Both the position numbers and the translations under genes were made by a program. From assembly GCA_026708085.1 (NCBI GenBank), contig JAPOVP010000035.1, positions 1-64,000 of the forward strand: a stretch of 64,000 nucleotides of DNA, read 5' to 3'. Under the pieces are notes generated by a model. It ran no database searches. It saw nothing but the letters and a program-made list of their open reading frames with translations, and was not told the DNA's origin. Of the stretch, positions 1 through 10,262 are shown in pieces (the stretch's first letter is position 1; every line of letters begins with the position of its first letter). The DNA comes from Caldilineaceae bacterium (GTDB taxonomy: Bacteria > Chloroflexota > Anaerolineae > Caldilineales > Caldilineaceae).

Positions 1-43
1 GTAGTGCGGGGGCGACCCCGTGTGAGAGTAGACCGCTGCCAAC
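1..43 (+). rRNA. rrf: 5S ribosomal RNA, 3' fragment (truncated by window edge)
   Basis: gtagtgcgggggcgaccccgtgtgagagtagaccgctgcc matches the conserved 5S 3' domain (cf. GTAGTGTGGGGTCTCCCCATGCGAGAGTAGGGAACTGCC). Confidence 0.88.
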
Positions 44-72
44 CTCCTCTTTCTTATATATCAGTAGCTCGG

Positions 73-100
73 AAACTCCCTTAGCGGGAGTTTTTCGTTT
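73..100 (+). terminator. Rho-independent terminator after 5S rRNA
   Basis: Perfect 8-bp stem aaactccc/gggagttt followed by a T-run. Confidence 0.85.
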
Positions 101-252
101 TCTCAGGGGCACGCCCAGGAAAGACTGAGGGAACGCGGGAGTCGTGCCTAATGGAAGTGATTCGGTAACCGTTTTCCTCATCTGCTACCGAAAACCGCCA
201 GCAAGTGGTATGATTCGGTTTCCGAAGGGAAGCCTTAGAAGGGATTGAAGAG

Positions 253-525
253 GTGGCAATGCCAGTTCAACGGTCTGCTGAGGAGGTGGGCCGCCTCGGC
301 GATGAGATATACGAAAGAGATATCCGGACACAGGTCGAAGCGACCTGCCAAGGAAAGATAGTCGCCATAGACATCGATAGTGGCGACTTCGCCATTGGAG
401 ACACAGTCCTGATCGCATCGGAGCGGCTGAGGGAGCAACGTCCGGGCGCCGATGTCTGGAGTGTCAGGGTCGGATTCCGGACGCTACGCAACTTCGGGGG
501 CCGACCTTTGCGGAAAACCGATTGA
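253..525 (+). CDS. Small hypothetical protein upstream of aspartic protease
   Basis: 90-aa ORF overlapping the next CDS by 4 nt; the pair looks co-translated. Confidence 0.6.
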   Translation: MAMPVQRSAEEVGRLGDEIYERDIRTQVEATCQGKIVAIDIDSGDFAIGDTVLIASERLREQRPGADVWSVRVGFRTLRNFGGRPLRKTD

Positions 526-893
526 TCCAGGGAGCCGTGAACGCTGCTTACGAAGCAGTCATAAGGCTTTCACTACGCGGCCCGTCGGAGCAGGCGCGGG
601 AAATTGACGCCGTGATTGACACCGGCTACAACGGTTTTCTGACCCTGCCGCCAGCGATAGTTGAAGAACTGGATTTGCCCTTTCAAAGTCATGGCCGGGC
701 GACCTTGGCCGATGGCAGCGAGGTCGCCTTTGCTGTTTGGGGCGTCACGGTGCTCTGGGACGGCCAGGCGAGGTTTGTCGAGGCAGACGAGGCGGATGCC
801 ACGCCACTGGCAAGTATGCTCCTGCTCGATAGCCATAGCCTGTACGTGGAGAGCACCGAAGGCGGTCGTGTTGTTATACAGGTGATGGAGTAA
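522..893 (+). CDS. Clan AA (retropepsin-like) aspartic protease
   Basis: 123 aa, TTG start; AVIDTGYNGFLTLP active-site-like motif typical of bacterial clan AA proteases. Confidence 0.75.
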   Translation: MIQGAVNAAYEAVIRLSLRGPSEQAREIDAVIDTGYNGFLTLPPAIVEELDLPFQSHGRATLADGSEVAFAVWGVTVLWDGQARFVEADEADATPLASMLLLDSHSLYVESTEGGRVVIQVME

Positions 894-1114
894 TTCCATC
901 CAGCAACCCGGAGTCGCCCATCATCCAGGCGCAGAGAGCAGAGTGCCGCTGAGATGGAAAGAACGGCTGGATTTTACCATTCGGGTGTGATGTTCATGTC
1001 CTTTGTGAACAGGCCATAGCGAACTGCTCTGGGTTCGGAAAAGATGTCACAGACAGGACTGTCTGTGACGGAGGTCCAAATCCTCTTCCTCCGACCAGAT
1101 TCGTGCATCGACCT

Positions 1115-2086
1115 CTACCCTTGCCCATCCTCAAACAGCCAGCATCTCGCAATTTGACCCTCCGCCGGTTCAAAGGCCGGCGGGCTTTCCTGTGCGCACG
1201 GCTCAAAAACCAAAGGGCAGCGCGGGTGGAAACGGCAACCCGCAGGCGGCTCGCGCAGGTCCGGCGGGGCACCGGGGATGAACTGCGGCAGCGTGTCACC
1301 GTGAAGCCGGGGAATGCTGGCCAGAAGCCGTTGCGTATAGGGGTGGGTGGGGTGCAGCAGCACCTGATCCGCGCTGCCAATCTCGACGATCTCTCCAGCG
1401 TAGACCACAGCCAGATCGTCGCACACATCGCTCGCCAGGGCGATGTCGTGGGTGATAAAGATGATGGCCAGGTTCATATCCTGCTTCAGCCTTTTGAGCA
1501 GGTTGGTGATCTGGGTCTGAACGCTGGCGTCCAGGGCCGAAGTGGGTTCATCCATGATGACCACGGGCGGCTCCAGGATCAGGGCGGCCGCGATCATGGC
1601 GCGCTGCTTCATGCCGCCGCTGAGTTCATGCGGATAGCGGTCATATACATCTGCGGGCAGCCCTACATAGGCCAGCAGTTCCAGGGCGCGGGCGATCGCC
1701 TCCTGTTTGGCGACGGTTCCGCCCACCATCAGCGGTTCGATGATCTGCTCCCCTACGCGCAGGACTGGGTTAAGGCCGTTCTGCGCGCCCTGGGGAACCA
1801 GGGACAGCTTCTGCCAGCGAATCTCCTGCCGAAACCGGTCGTCGGTCATGCCGAGAAGCTCCTGCCCGTTCAACCAGATTTCGCCGTCATAGCGGGCCAC
1901 GTTTGTGGGCAGCATGCGCATGATGGCGAGGGCGAGCGAGGATTTGCCGCTGCCCGATTCACCCACCAGACCTAGGGCAGAGCCGCCGCGCGCGAGGGAA
2001 AAGGAGACGTTGTCCACCGCGCGCACGGCGCCGGCCCGGTCGGCATAGTGGAAGGTGAGATCGCGGACGTCAAGGAGCGATGTCAT
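1115..2086 (-). CDS. Oligopeptide/dipeptide ABC transporter ATP-binding protein (DppD/OppD-like)
   Basis: Walker A GESGSGKSS, signature LSGGMKQR, Walker B VVIMDEPTSALD, C-terminal oligopeptide motif CRFHPRCP. Confidence 0.93.
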   Translation of the reverse strand: MTSLLDVRDLTFHYADRAGAVRAVDNVSFSLARGGSALGLVGESGSGKSSLALAIMRMLPTNVARYDGEIWLNGQELLGMTDDRFRQEIRWQKLSLVPQGAQNGLNPVLRVGEQIIEPLMVGGTVAKQEAIARALELLAYVGLPADVYDRYPHELSGGMKQRAMIAAALILEPPVVIMDEPTSALDASVQTQITNLLKRLKQDMNLAIIFITHDIALASDVCDDLAVVYAGEIVEIGSADQVLLHPTHPYTQRLLASIPRLHGDTLPQFIPGAPPDLREPPAGCRFHPRCPLVFEPCAQESPPAFEPAEGQIARCWLFEDGQG

Positions 2087-3519
2087 GGCGGCGACCGCCT
2101 CAGCCGCGGGTTCACCACCGGTTCAATTCCCAATCCAAGCAGCATGAAGGTGAGGGCGGTAATGACGATGCAGAGACCGGGAGGCACGATCCACCACCAG
2201 TAGCCAAGATAGATGCCGCCGGTGCGGAAGCCGGCCTCGAGTATCTGTCCCCAGGTGGGGATGGAGGGATCGCCGAGGCCGAGAAAGCTGAGGCCTGCTT
2301 CGGACAAGATCGCGGCGGGGGCGCCGAAGATGAGTTGAGCGAAGACGTAAGGGGTGATCTGGGGCAGGATGTGGCGGAACATCACCCGCCGCCGCGACGC
2401 GCCCAAGCTCTGAATGGCTTCGACCAACTGGTTGGTGCGCACGTGGAGGACCATACTGCGAATCTGGATGGTCAGGCCCGGCCAACCGAAGATGACGAGG
2501 ATGAAGATGATCATCCACAGGCTTGGGCCGACGATGAAAAGCATGAAGATGAGCAGCGGCAGCACAGGCACGTTGGCGACGATATCGGAGATGCGCTGGA
2601 TCGTGATGTCGGCCCGTCCGCCCAGATATCCGCTGGCAATGCCCAGCGACGTGCCGATCGCAGTGGACATCAGGGCCGAGATGATGCCGATAAAGAGCGC
2701 TACGGGTACCCCGAACAGCAGACCCCGGGCCAGGTCTCTGCCCAGACTGTCGGTACCCATCAGGCCGTACACCGCGCCGCCCACGACGAAGCGCACTTTC
2801 CCCACACTGTCGCCCTCATCCCGCATTGCAGCTTGGACGATGATCTCGTAGTCGCCGGTCAGGGGCGCGAAAGCTTCCTCAGAGTCGCCGGTGGGGACGC
2901 CAAAGAGGAAACGGTCTACGCGTCCGCCGATCTGCGCGCCGTCCAGCCGCAGATCAAACTCGTCGGCAAGGAAATTCTGCACCGCGGTCACGGTTGCTTC
3001 GTCGGTACTCAGCTGCACCCGCAGCGGCGTTTGCCCATAGCGCAGGAACGGTCCGCTCTCACCTTCACGGGGCCCTCGCACCGTGTGGCGGTATATGCGC
3101 AGCTGTTTGCCGTCCGGCCGTTTGAGCGAGATCAGCACCAGGGGCGGCCGTTCTGCGTATTTGACGTCGGCGAGGGTGACGGCCAGGAAGGTCGGAGGAT
3201 GGGAAGCGGCATAGGTCAGGGGGAAACGCCAGCTATGGACCGGCCCGCTGCGAGCCATCTGCTCAGTGTGCGGCTCCGTACCCTCGAAGACGCGGTGGGG
3301 TGGCCGGGCCTCCCGGCGAAATGAGTTAGTCCAGGCCGGCGGCACCGCTTTAGGGTTGTCCACCCAGACAATGGGGCTGCTCCACTGGCTCTCGCCGAAA
3401 TCCAGTGGAAATACGAGCAACACATAGAGAGCCACCACGATCAGCAGGCCCAACAGGCTGACGCCGCCGAAGCCCGGCCCGCTGCGCAGAAGCTCACGCA
3501 AGGCGTTGGCCCTGTTCAC
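2083..3519 (-). CDS. ABC transporter permease (DppC/OppC-like)
   Basis: Multi-TM protein; permease signature around EAIQSLGASRRRVMFRHILPQ; 4-nt overlap with the ATPase gene. Confidence 0.9.
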   Translation of the reverse strand: MNRANALRELLRSGPGFGGVSLLGLLIVVALYVLLVFPLDFGESQWSSPIVWVDNPKAVPPAWTNSFRREARPPHRVFEGTEPHTEQMARSGPVHSWRFPLTYAASHPPTFLAVTLADVKYAERPPLVLISLKRPDGKQLRIYRHTVRGPREGESGPFLRYGQTPLRVQLSTDEATVTAVQNFLADEFDLRLDGAQIGGRVDRFLFGVPTGDSEEAFAPLTGDYEIIVQAAMRDEGDSVGKVRFVVGGAVYGLMGTDSLGRDLARGLLFGVPVALFIGIISALMSTAIGTSLGIASGYLGGRADITIQRISDIVANVPVLPLLIFMLFIVGPSLWMIIFILVIFGWPGLTIQIRSMVLHVRTNQLVEAIQSLGASRRRVMFRHILPQITPYVFAQLIFGAPAAILSEAGLSFLGLGDPSIPTWGQILEAGFRTGGIYLGYWWWIVPPGLCIVITALTFMLLGLGIEPVVNPRLRRSPP

Positions 3520-3592
3520 GGCGTTTTCCTCCGCGCGCCGGTCTTCGTTCGGGTCCCGGAGGACGGTCCAGCCGCAAAGCTGCCGATCGGCA

Positions 3593-4648
3593 TCAGTCTG
3601 TGTACCTCACACGAGGATCGAGAAAGACGTAGAGCACTTCCAGTACGATGCGGATGAGGACATACATCAGAGTAAAGATGAAGGTGAGGGCAACGATGAC
3701 GTTTTCATCGGGCGTGCCAGCGAGGGCATCGTAGTAGAGCCGGCCCATGCCCTGCCAGTTAAAGACAGTCTCCACCAGAATCGAGCCTGACAGCGATCCT
3801 GCCAGGCCGAACAGGAGGCCGGTGACGATCGGCGGGGCGGCCACGCGCAGAATGTGGCGGAGGCGAACCCGGCTTTCGGGCAGACCCTTGGCGCGGGCGA
3901 TCTTGACGTGGTCCTCCTGGGCTATGTTGAGTGTGATGGTGCGAATCGAGTAGATCGCCGGCCCAAAGCTGACGAGAACCAGGGTAATCACCGGCAGCAG
4001 AGCATGTGAGACAAGGTCGAAGAAGCGGGGAAGAGGCTCTGTAGGCGGCGGCGTGCTGTACATGCCGCCGGAAGGAAGGATTCGCAGCTGGATGGAGAGA
4101 ATGAGTATGAACAGGATGCCGATCCACCAGGTGGGAATGGCATAGGAAACGGCCGCAAACCCGGAGACAAAACGGTCCAGCCAGGAGCCCTGGCGGGTGG
4201 CAAGATAGGAGCCGCCGGTGATGCCGATGATGGCGGTGATGAGAAACGATGTGGTGAGCAGGAGCATGGAGTTGGGCACGCGCTCGGTCACGATATCGAA
4301 GACACGATTGCTGCCGTCGAAGCTGCGCAGCGAGCGAGCTTCGCCCAGGTCGAGGGTCAACACCCGCAACGCGGTGCGCGGGAGGCGGTAGTACCAGGGC
4401 GTGCGCAACCCATAGAAGATCTCCAGCTCCTCGCGGCGCTTCTCCAGCACCTTTTCCATCTCGTCGGGGTCGCGGATGGTCTCGGCCAGCGCGGTGCGCT
4501 CGGCGCGCAGCTGCTCTCCTATGGTTGCAGCAAGAATGCGGTCGGAAAAGCCGGTCAGGCCCAGCGTCAACACCAGCATGAGCAGAACGACGAAGAAAAC
4601 CCCGACCATGGTGAGGGAACGGACGAGGAGGGGACGAAAAAGTGACAT
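3593..4648 (-). CDS. ABC transporter permease (DppB/OppB-like)
   Basis: 351 aa; KIARAKGLPESRVRLRHILRVAAPPIVTGL permease signature. Confidence 0.9.
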   Translation of the reverse strand: MSLFRPLLVRSLTMVGVFFVVLLMLVLTLGLTGFSDRILAATIGEQLRAERTALAETIRDPDEMEKVLEKRREELEIFYGLRTPWYYRLPRTALRVLTLDLGEARSLRSFDGSNRVFDIVTERVPNSMLLLTTSFLITAIIGITGGSYLATRQGSWLDRFVSGFAAVSYAIPTWWIGILFILILSIQLRILPSGGMYSTPPPTEPLPRFFDLVSHALLPVITLVLVSFGPAIYSIRTITLNIAQEDHVKIARAKGLPESRVRLRHILRVAAPPIVTGLLFGLAGSLSGSILVETVFNWQGMGRLYYDALAGTPDENVIVALTFIFTLMYVLIRIVLEVLYVFLDPRVRYTD

Positions 4649-4748
4649 TACAGCAGTGGTCAGTGGCTAGTGATTGGTGGCCAGTAGTCAGAGGGCAAGT
4701 GAAGTTGCCATTCACTATACACTGTCCACGTTTCACCAGCCACTGCTG

Positions 4749-7538
4749 TTAACGCCTGCGGCGCACGAAAAGAATGCCGCCAAAGATGATAATAGCGACC
4801 ACGACGCCGACAACTACGTTGACGGGCAGACCGGCGGCCGGCTCGGATTCAGCTTCTGCAGACTCGGCCTCTTCAGATTCAGACGCAGTGCTCTCCGATT
4901 CGGCTTCCGTATCCGATTCTGAGGCGGTCTCTGTATCGGATTCCGTATCGGACTCTGCTGTGTCGGACTCCGCTTCAGTTTCCGCCGCCGTCTCGGATTC
5001 ACTCTCTTCCTCGTCGGCTGCGGCCTCGGACGACTCTTCATCCGAGTCGGAAGATGAAGCTTCCTCTGTTTCGGAGGATTCTGATTCCTCCGCTGCCGGT
5101 TCCTCTTCGATGATGGCGATATCGGCTTCCAGCTCGATGCGCCGCTCCGCCATGCGGGCCAGCTCATCGCTGTAGGCAACCAGCACCAGTTCGTAGATCC
5201 CCAGATCCAGCTCGTCCGTGGTCTCAGCAGTCAACCTGATCGCAAACCAGTTGGGGTCCAGCGTATCGGCGTCGCCCTGCTGGATGATCTCCCCGGTGGC
5301 GGTGTCGATCAGCAGATAGCGGAGGGAGAGATTGCCAGGCCCATCCAGCGTCAAGGTAACTTCATAGTCGGCGCCCAACTCGATCGGCGGCGCCTCGATC
5401 TCGGTATATTCGATCAGGTCCGGCAGCCCGCGGTAGAGATCGCTGGCCGTGAAGGGGTAGTTCTCGTCACGGAAGGCGGCCAGCTCGGCGAATTGGGCCG
5501 GTGGATCATAACGCTCCAACGTAAAGGGGCCGTTGCTGATAACCATGTGGCCTTTCTCGTCGAACCAGTCGAGCACCGCCGTGTAACGTTCCACACCCTC
5601 CTCGCTGTTGGTGAGAACCGTTTCACCGTCCGCTGTGGGCAGGGTGAACACGTCTATGGGGATGGCCTCTGCACGGCGCAGATCCAGCATGGCCTTGCGC
5701 ACGAGGCGGGCATCCCGGTCCAGCACAAGGCTGATCCATGGCACGTTGTAGCGGGCGGCAGCCGTGTCGCTAAACGCAGCCCGCCGCTGGCCGAATACCA
5801 GCTCATCCATCGCGTACAGCATCTCCCAGGGGGTACTCAACCCTGAGGGGACACCGTAGGAGGCGATGTAGTTCTGTTCAAAATGCCAGAAGTCCACATA
5901 GGCTTCGATGCGATTTTCGTCCAGCACGCGGTAGCCCTTGATCGTTTCCAGGAAGGGGCGCGCGGTTGTGGCGATGACCGTTTCGATCTTGGCTTTATCG
6001 GGATTGTAGGACAGGTCGAAGCCCTGATAGATAGAATAGAGCACATCGGCCATGCTGATCGGCTGGCCATGATGCCACGGGGCCTGGAAGAATTTGCTGT
6101 AATCGTAGACGACCTTGCTGGTGGCGGTCACCTCTTCCCCCACGTTCGACCACCGGCCCCGTTGCGCGTTCCACATGATGGCGTCCGCCGGTACATCCAA
6201 CGTGCCGTCCGGTCCGGCCGTCTCAACCTCATAGTCGATACGGAAGGGCGCCGGGATCCCGGTGAACGGGTCATTCCAAATGGCCGGATCCTGCAGATGC
6301 CGCCAGATGTCGCTGCTGTAGACATCGCCGAATCCGCCGACCGGGTTCCAGGTCGTGCGTTCGGTCCACACCCATAGGTGGCCCACGGTCAGTTCGTCGC
6401 TGCCCGTCTTATAGGCCGAACGCAGGCTCCACAGGCCGCGCGGCCCCGCGGCCAGGTCTTGGGTTATGCCCTCGACACCGGCCTGCACTGGGAAAGCGTT
6501 CATGACGGTGGCGATCCAAATGCGGACCGACTCGTCAAGGCCGATGCGGGTCATTTCGCGATACATGTCGTCGCGCTCAGCCTGGTCGGCGAACTCACCC
6601 TTGAAGAGGCGCTCGCCCAGATCGTCCAGCTCATCATTTTCGTAGTGCCAGAAGCCGACCTCTTTCCAGCCGGGCATGTTCCCCAGCCAGGGGGCATAGA
6701 AGGAGTTGATGCCGCCGAAATCATAGCGGTTGGGCGAACCGCGGCCCCAGCCTTCGGTGTACAGATGCCATTCAAACTGGGCCGGGTCGGTGGCATAGAC
6801 GGTCTGGATGGCAGGCGCGAAGGTCTGACGATTGGAGGCGACCGCGAACCCGGCGTCCTGCAGGGCCGATCGAATCAGATCGCCTACGTCGCGCCGCTCG
6901 TCCTCCACGCGCATGATGAACTTCAGGCGGACCGGCTGCTCGTTGAAATGCCACACATCGTCAACCAACTCTGCGCCGGCCTTGGTCATGGCATCGGCGA
7001 TCAGTTGGCGTGCGTATTCGGGATCGTAGTCCAAATCCGCCTGTTGAATCACGTCGAAGACGGTCAGATAATCGTAATCGGTGGAGGCCACGTTGGTGTA
7101 CATCGGACTCGCCTGGCCCTGGTAGATCTCCCGGGTTACAAACTCGCGGTCGATCAGGCGCTGCATGGCCTGCCGCACTTCCTTGATCGAAAAGGGGTTC
7201 AACCTTCCTTCCGGCGCCGGCGCCGGATTGAGGATCAACGAAATCGTGCTGGCCGGCGCCTCAAAGAGTTGGATGCCCTCGTTGTCGCGCAGCTCACGGG
7301 CCGCGGCAATCTTCAGATTGAAGTAGTAGAGGTCCATCTCCCCAGCTTCCAGATCCAGCGGCGCGCGGTCAACGTTGAACGCTTTGAAATAGAGCCGCTC
7401 GACCGCCGGCCCGGGTTCCTCATGAGGAGGGCTGTATTGGGCCAGGGCCGAGGAGGAGAGACCGATTATGATCGCCAGGCTGATCGGGACGACTTTGAGC
7501 AGCCACGCTGGAACTTTTGTCGACCTAGTCGTATTCAT
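4749..7538 (-). CDS. ABC transporter substrate-binding protein with Ser/Glu/Asp-rich stalk and C-terminal TM anchor
   Basis: ORF 4749..7787 trimmed to MNTTRSTKVPAWLLK... signal peptide start. SBP family 5-like body, then ESESETAAETEAESDTAESD... stalk and GLPVNVVVGVVVAIIIFGGILFVRRRR. Confidence 0.85.
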   Translation of the reverse strand: MNTTRSTKVPAWLLKVVPISLAIIIGLSSSALAQYSPPHEEPGPAVERLYFKAFNVDRAPLDLEAGEMDLYYFNLKIAAARELRDNEGIQLFEAPASTISLILNPAPAPEGRLNPFSIKEVRQAMQRLIDREFVTREIYQGQASPMYTNVASTDYDYLTVFDVIQQADLDYDPEYARQLIADAMTKAGAELVDDVWHFNEQPVRLKFIMRVEDERRDVGDLIRSALQDAGFAVASNRQTFAPAIQTVYATDPAQFEWHLYTEGWGRGSPNRYDFGGINSFYAPWLGNMPGWKEVGFWHYENDELDDLGERLFKGEFADQAERDDMYREMTRIGLDESVRIWIATVMNAFPVQAGVEGITQDLAAGPRGLWSLRSAYKTGSDELTVGHLWVWTERTTWNPVGGFGDVYSSDIWRHLQDPAIWNDPFTGIPAPFRIDYEVETAGPDGTLDVPADAIMWNAQRGRWSNVGEEVTATSKVVYDYSKFFQAPWHHGQPISMADVLYSIYQGFDLSYNPDKAKIETVIATTARPFLETIKGYRVLDENRIEAYVDFWHFEQNYIASYGVPSGLSTPWEMLYAMDELVFGQRRAAFSDTAAARYNVPWISLVLDRDARLVRKAMLDLRRAEAIPIDVFTLPTADGETVLTNSEEGVERYTAVLDWFDEKGHMVISNGPFTLERYDPPAQFAELAAFRDENYPFTASDLYRGLPDLIEYTEIEAPPIELGADYEVTLTLDGPGNLSLRYLLIDTATGEIIQQGDADTLDPNWFAIRLTAETTDELDLGIYELVLVAYSDELARMAERRIELEADIAIIEEEPAAEESESSETEEASSSDSDEESSEAAADEEESESETAAETEAESDTAESDTESDTETASESDTEAESESTASESEEAESAEAESEPAAGLPVNVVVGVVVAIIIFGGILFVRRRR

Positions 7539-7653
7539 AGTACAGATCCTTTCGCCAACGCCCGCGGCCAGCAGCCACCCGGTTACCGCCCGCCACCGAA
7601 CTCTTGGGGCGTTTGGCAACCAGGACGGCCGCGACCTATTTGCCGCTGACGGC

Positions 7654-10035
7654 TTATCCAGTTCGTCTACGGAACGAAACCCACAGCAGGCCGAGCGCGA
7701 TGCCGATACCGACGCCGCCGACCACCGGCCAAGTCGCGCTCCCGCCGGGTACGGCGGATGTGGAGAGTGCCGTCGTTGCGGGCACACTCTCCACCGCGAC
7801 CTGGTGCGAAGCAGGCGACAGACCGGCTTGCGATGCCGTTCCGTTCAACTGTTCCAACTTCTCATCCAGGGCATCCAGCTTCTTTTCCAGATCCTGGACA
7901 TTGTCGAAGCCGAACTCCATATAGAATGATGTGGAGGCGAAGTTGCCCGATTCGTCGACCAACACCACCCGGTGGGCGCCTTCACCGGAGATGGGAACGA
8001 AGATCTGTTGTGTATAACGCCCGAGCTTGTCGGTACGGCCGGATGCGGCGTTGGCGCCACCGACAAGCAGGTAGATATCCATATCCGGTTGGAAACCGTG
8101 CCCCTGAACGGTGATGGTCTCGCCGGCAGCCCCGGCGTCGGGGCTGATGAAGATTTCCGGGCGGGCGATGGCGCGCTGGCGGCTGAAACCGATCTTCTGG
8201 TTGGTGGGGCCAAACTCACCAAGCCGGGTATCGGCCCATACCAGATAGGCATCGTTCTCACTGGCAGCGATGGCGAAATAGTCGCCCAGGAACAGCCCTC
8301 TGGGAAAACCTTTATTGGGATTGGAAGGGAAGTCGGTCACGCGCGTGTCGCCTACTTTGAGGTCGAGTTCTTCCAGTTCGAATCCCCAGGTCTCGCCCTG
8401 ATCTTCGGAACGGGTGTAGTAGATATGGTAACGGGTCCGGACGGGGTCGTCGCGCATATCCCCCCACATGAGATGGATGACGCCATCCGGCCCGACGTCC
8501 ATGGCCGGGAAGAACTGAACGGCGTCGGTCTCATCGGTGTTGATGCGTACGGGCCGCGACCAGCGGTCCCCGCCGTTGAGTGAGCGGATGAAGTAAACGT
8601 CGCCCTCGTCGAGCGGATTTTCCGCGGGCAGCGCGACATAGGTTACATAGAGTTCATCTTCAGGCCCTACCGATACTTTGGGGAAGGCGGACGCCCAATA
8701 GCGGAAGTAGGCGTTACGGGGTCGGAACCCCGGCTCAAGGAACCGGGCGATACGTTTCGGTTCACCGAAGGTTTCGCCGCCATCATCAGACTTGGACATA
8801 TAGAATTCGGCGAGGCCTTTCATGCTCTCGTCGTCGGTGCTGTCAATCCAGGTTACATAGAGAGTGCCTTTGGAATCAACGACGGGGAAGGGTCCCTGCA
8901 CGACCCGCTTGGTGCCGATGGCGTTCGATTGACCTTCGGTGTCGTCGATCTCGCCATAAGTGCGCTTTACGGTCGGGCCGACCGGGACAGGATCGGACCA
9001 GGTCAGACCCTGGTCGAGCGAGTAGGCCAGCATGGGCGTGGTCTGTACTTCAGGCGCGCCCAGGGTTGGGAGCTCGCCGATGTAAAGGATGTCGTAGATG
9101 GTGTTAAATTCGACAAAAGTGACATAGACCACCGTCTGGTCTTCGATCGTGGGATGGGGGCCTGTGGTCATCCATGGTTTGTCGAGAAAGCTGAGGCTTA
9201 CTGTGCCGCGTATGCGGCCGGTTGGGTCAAGCACGGCGTCGCTTTCGACATCGCTGCGGGCGCTGTCGACGGGTTCCTCCCAGACGAAGCCGCCGTCTTT
9301 CGATGTCGAAACGGCGATCGAGGAGACGAGGGCAAAGCCGGTGGCGTTACCTACAGAGTACTCTTTGATGCCGATCGAGATCGAAGCCATGTAGACATTG
9401 CCGTCGCTATCGAACTCGACCACCGGGTCACCGCCGGAGATCCGGTCTTTGCGCAGGTATTTGATCTGCTGCGGCCCCTCCCAATTCACGCCGCCATCGA
9501 TGCTGACGTAGGCCGAATTGTTGGGGAAGTTGTAATCGATCAAACCCAAAACAAGGTGGTCGGGATCGTGCGGGTTGACGGCGATATCCGGCTCGGTCTG
9601 TAAGGGGACGTTGCTGAAATCTCGGGTCACCAGCAGGTCGCGGCTGAACGCGGGCGCCGGATCGCGGTAGGGCACGAGGATGCCCGGCCCCGCCGACTGC
9701 AGCAGCGGTGTATCTCCTTCACTGCCTGGCAGGCTGCTGAGATTCTGGCGGTCGAGCGTGTTCCAGCCCGGCCGGTCGAGGAAAATCCGATTGTCCACAC
9801 CCTGGGCGATGAGCCATGCAGGCCCGGAGAGCACGTCCTGGATTGGATTCATGGCATCCAGGATATCGGCCGGGTTCTTGCTGATTTTGCCGCGTGTCGG
9901 CAGTTGCGGCACCGGCATCTGCGCCGCTGCCGGCAGCGGCATTGCCAGCAGGCCTACGACCAGGAGCAGTAAAGGAATTCGCAGGCCCAACCGGAGGCCG
10001 TTGCCAGGCCGTTTGAATTTGTGCAAACTATCCAT
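7654..10035 (-). CDS. BNR-repeat/sialidase-like exported protein with C-terminal membrane anchor
   Basis: 793 aa, N-terminal signal, repeated SxDxGxTW-type BNR motifs (SIDGGVNWEGP, SLDQGLTWSDP, SDDGGETFGEP, SEDQGETWGFE), C-terminal WPVVGGVGIGIALGLLWVSFRRRTG. Confidence 0.82.
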   Translation of the reverse strand: MDSLHKFKRPGNGLRLGLRIPLLLLVVGLLAMPLPAAAQMPVPQLPTRGKISKNPADILDAMNPIQDVLSGPAWLIAQGVDNRIFLDRPGWNTLDRQNLSSLPGSEGDTPLLQSAGPGILVPYRDPAPAFSRDLLVTRDFSNVPLQTEPDIAVNPHDPDHLVLGLIDYNFPNNSAYVSIDGGVNWEGPQQIKYLRKDRISGGDPVVEFDSDGNVYMASISIGIKEYSVGNATGFALVSSIAVSTSKDGGFVWEEPVDSARSDVESDAVLDPTGRIRGTVSLSFLDKPWMTTGPHPTIEDQTVVYVTFVEFNTIYDILYIGELPTLGAPEVQTTPMLAYSLDQGLTWSDPVPVGPTVKRTYGEIDDTEGQSNAIGTKRVVQGPFPVVDSKGTLYVTWIDSTDDESMKGLAEFYMSKSDDGGETFGEPKRIARFLEPGFRPRNAYFRYWASAFPKVSVGPEDELYVTYVALPAENPLDEGDVYFIRSLNGGDRWSRPVRINTDETDAVQFFPAMDVGPDGVIHLMWGDMRDDPVRTRYHIYYTRSEDQGETWGFELEELDLKVGDTRVTDFPSNPNKGFPRGLFLGDYFAIAASENDAYLVWADTRLGEFGPTNQKIGFSRQRAIARPEIFISPDAGAAGETITVQGHGFQPDMDIYLLVGGANAASGRTDKLGRYTQQIFVPISGEGAHRVVLVDESGNFASTSFYMEFGFDNVQDLEKKLDALDEKLEQLNGTASQAGLSPASHQVAVESVPATTALSTSAVPGGSATWPVVGGVGIGIALGLLWVSFRRRTG

Positions 10036-10262
10036 GGGATACAGATCTCCTTATGTATTACGTTAAACGCCAGCGGCGGCTGAACCGCCAGCCAGCGACC
10101 CTTTCTCATGAGTGCCATTCCGCCGTCGCCGATCCCATCTTCGGGCACCTGGCGGCGGCGGGACAGAGGGACGAACGATAGTCCGTTTTGGTATCGGTCA
10201 GCCTGAATTTGGATTTCAAGGGTACGGGCATCAAATGATATTATAATAGCAAAAATGCGTTC

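Noticed and set aside
2080-3324. 414-aa plus-strand ORF
   Set aside because: Antisense to the DppC-like permease, low-complexity charged composition, no recognisable domain.
6378-7649. 423-aa plus-strand ORF
   Set aside because: Antisense to the SBP gene; mirror-frame composition.
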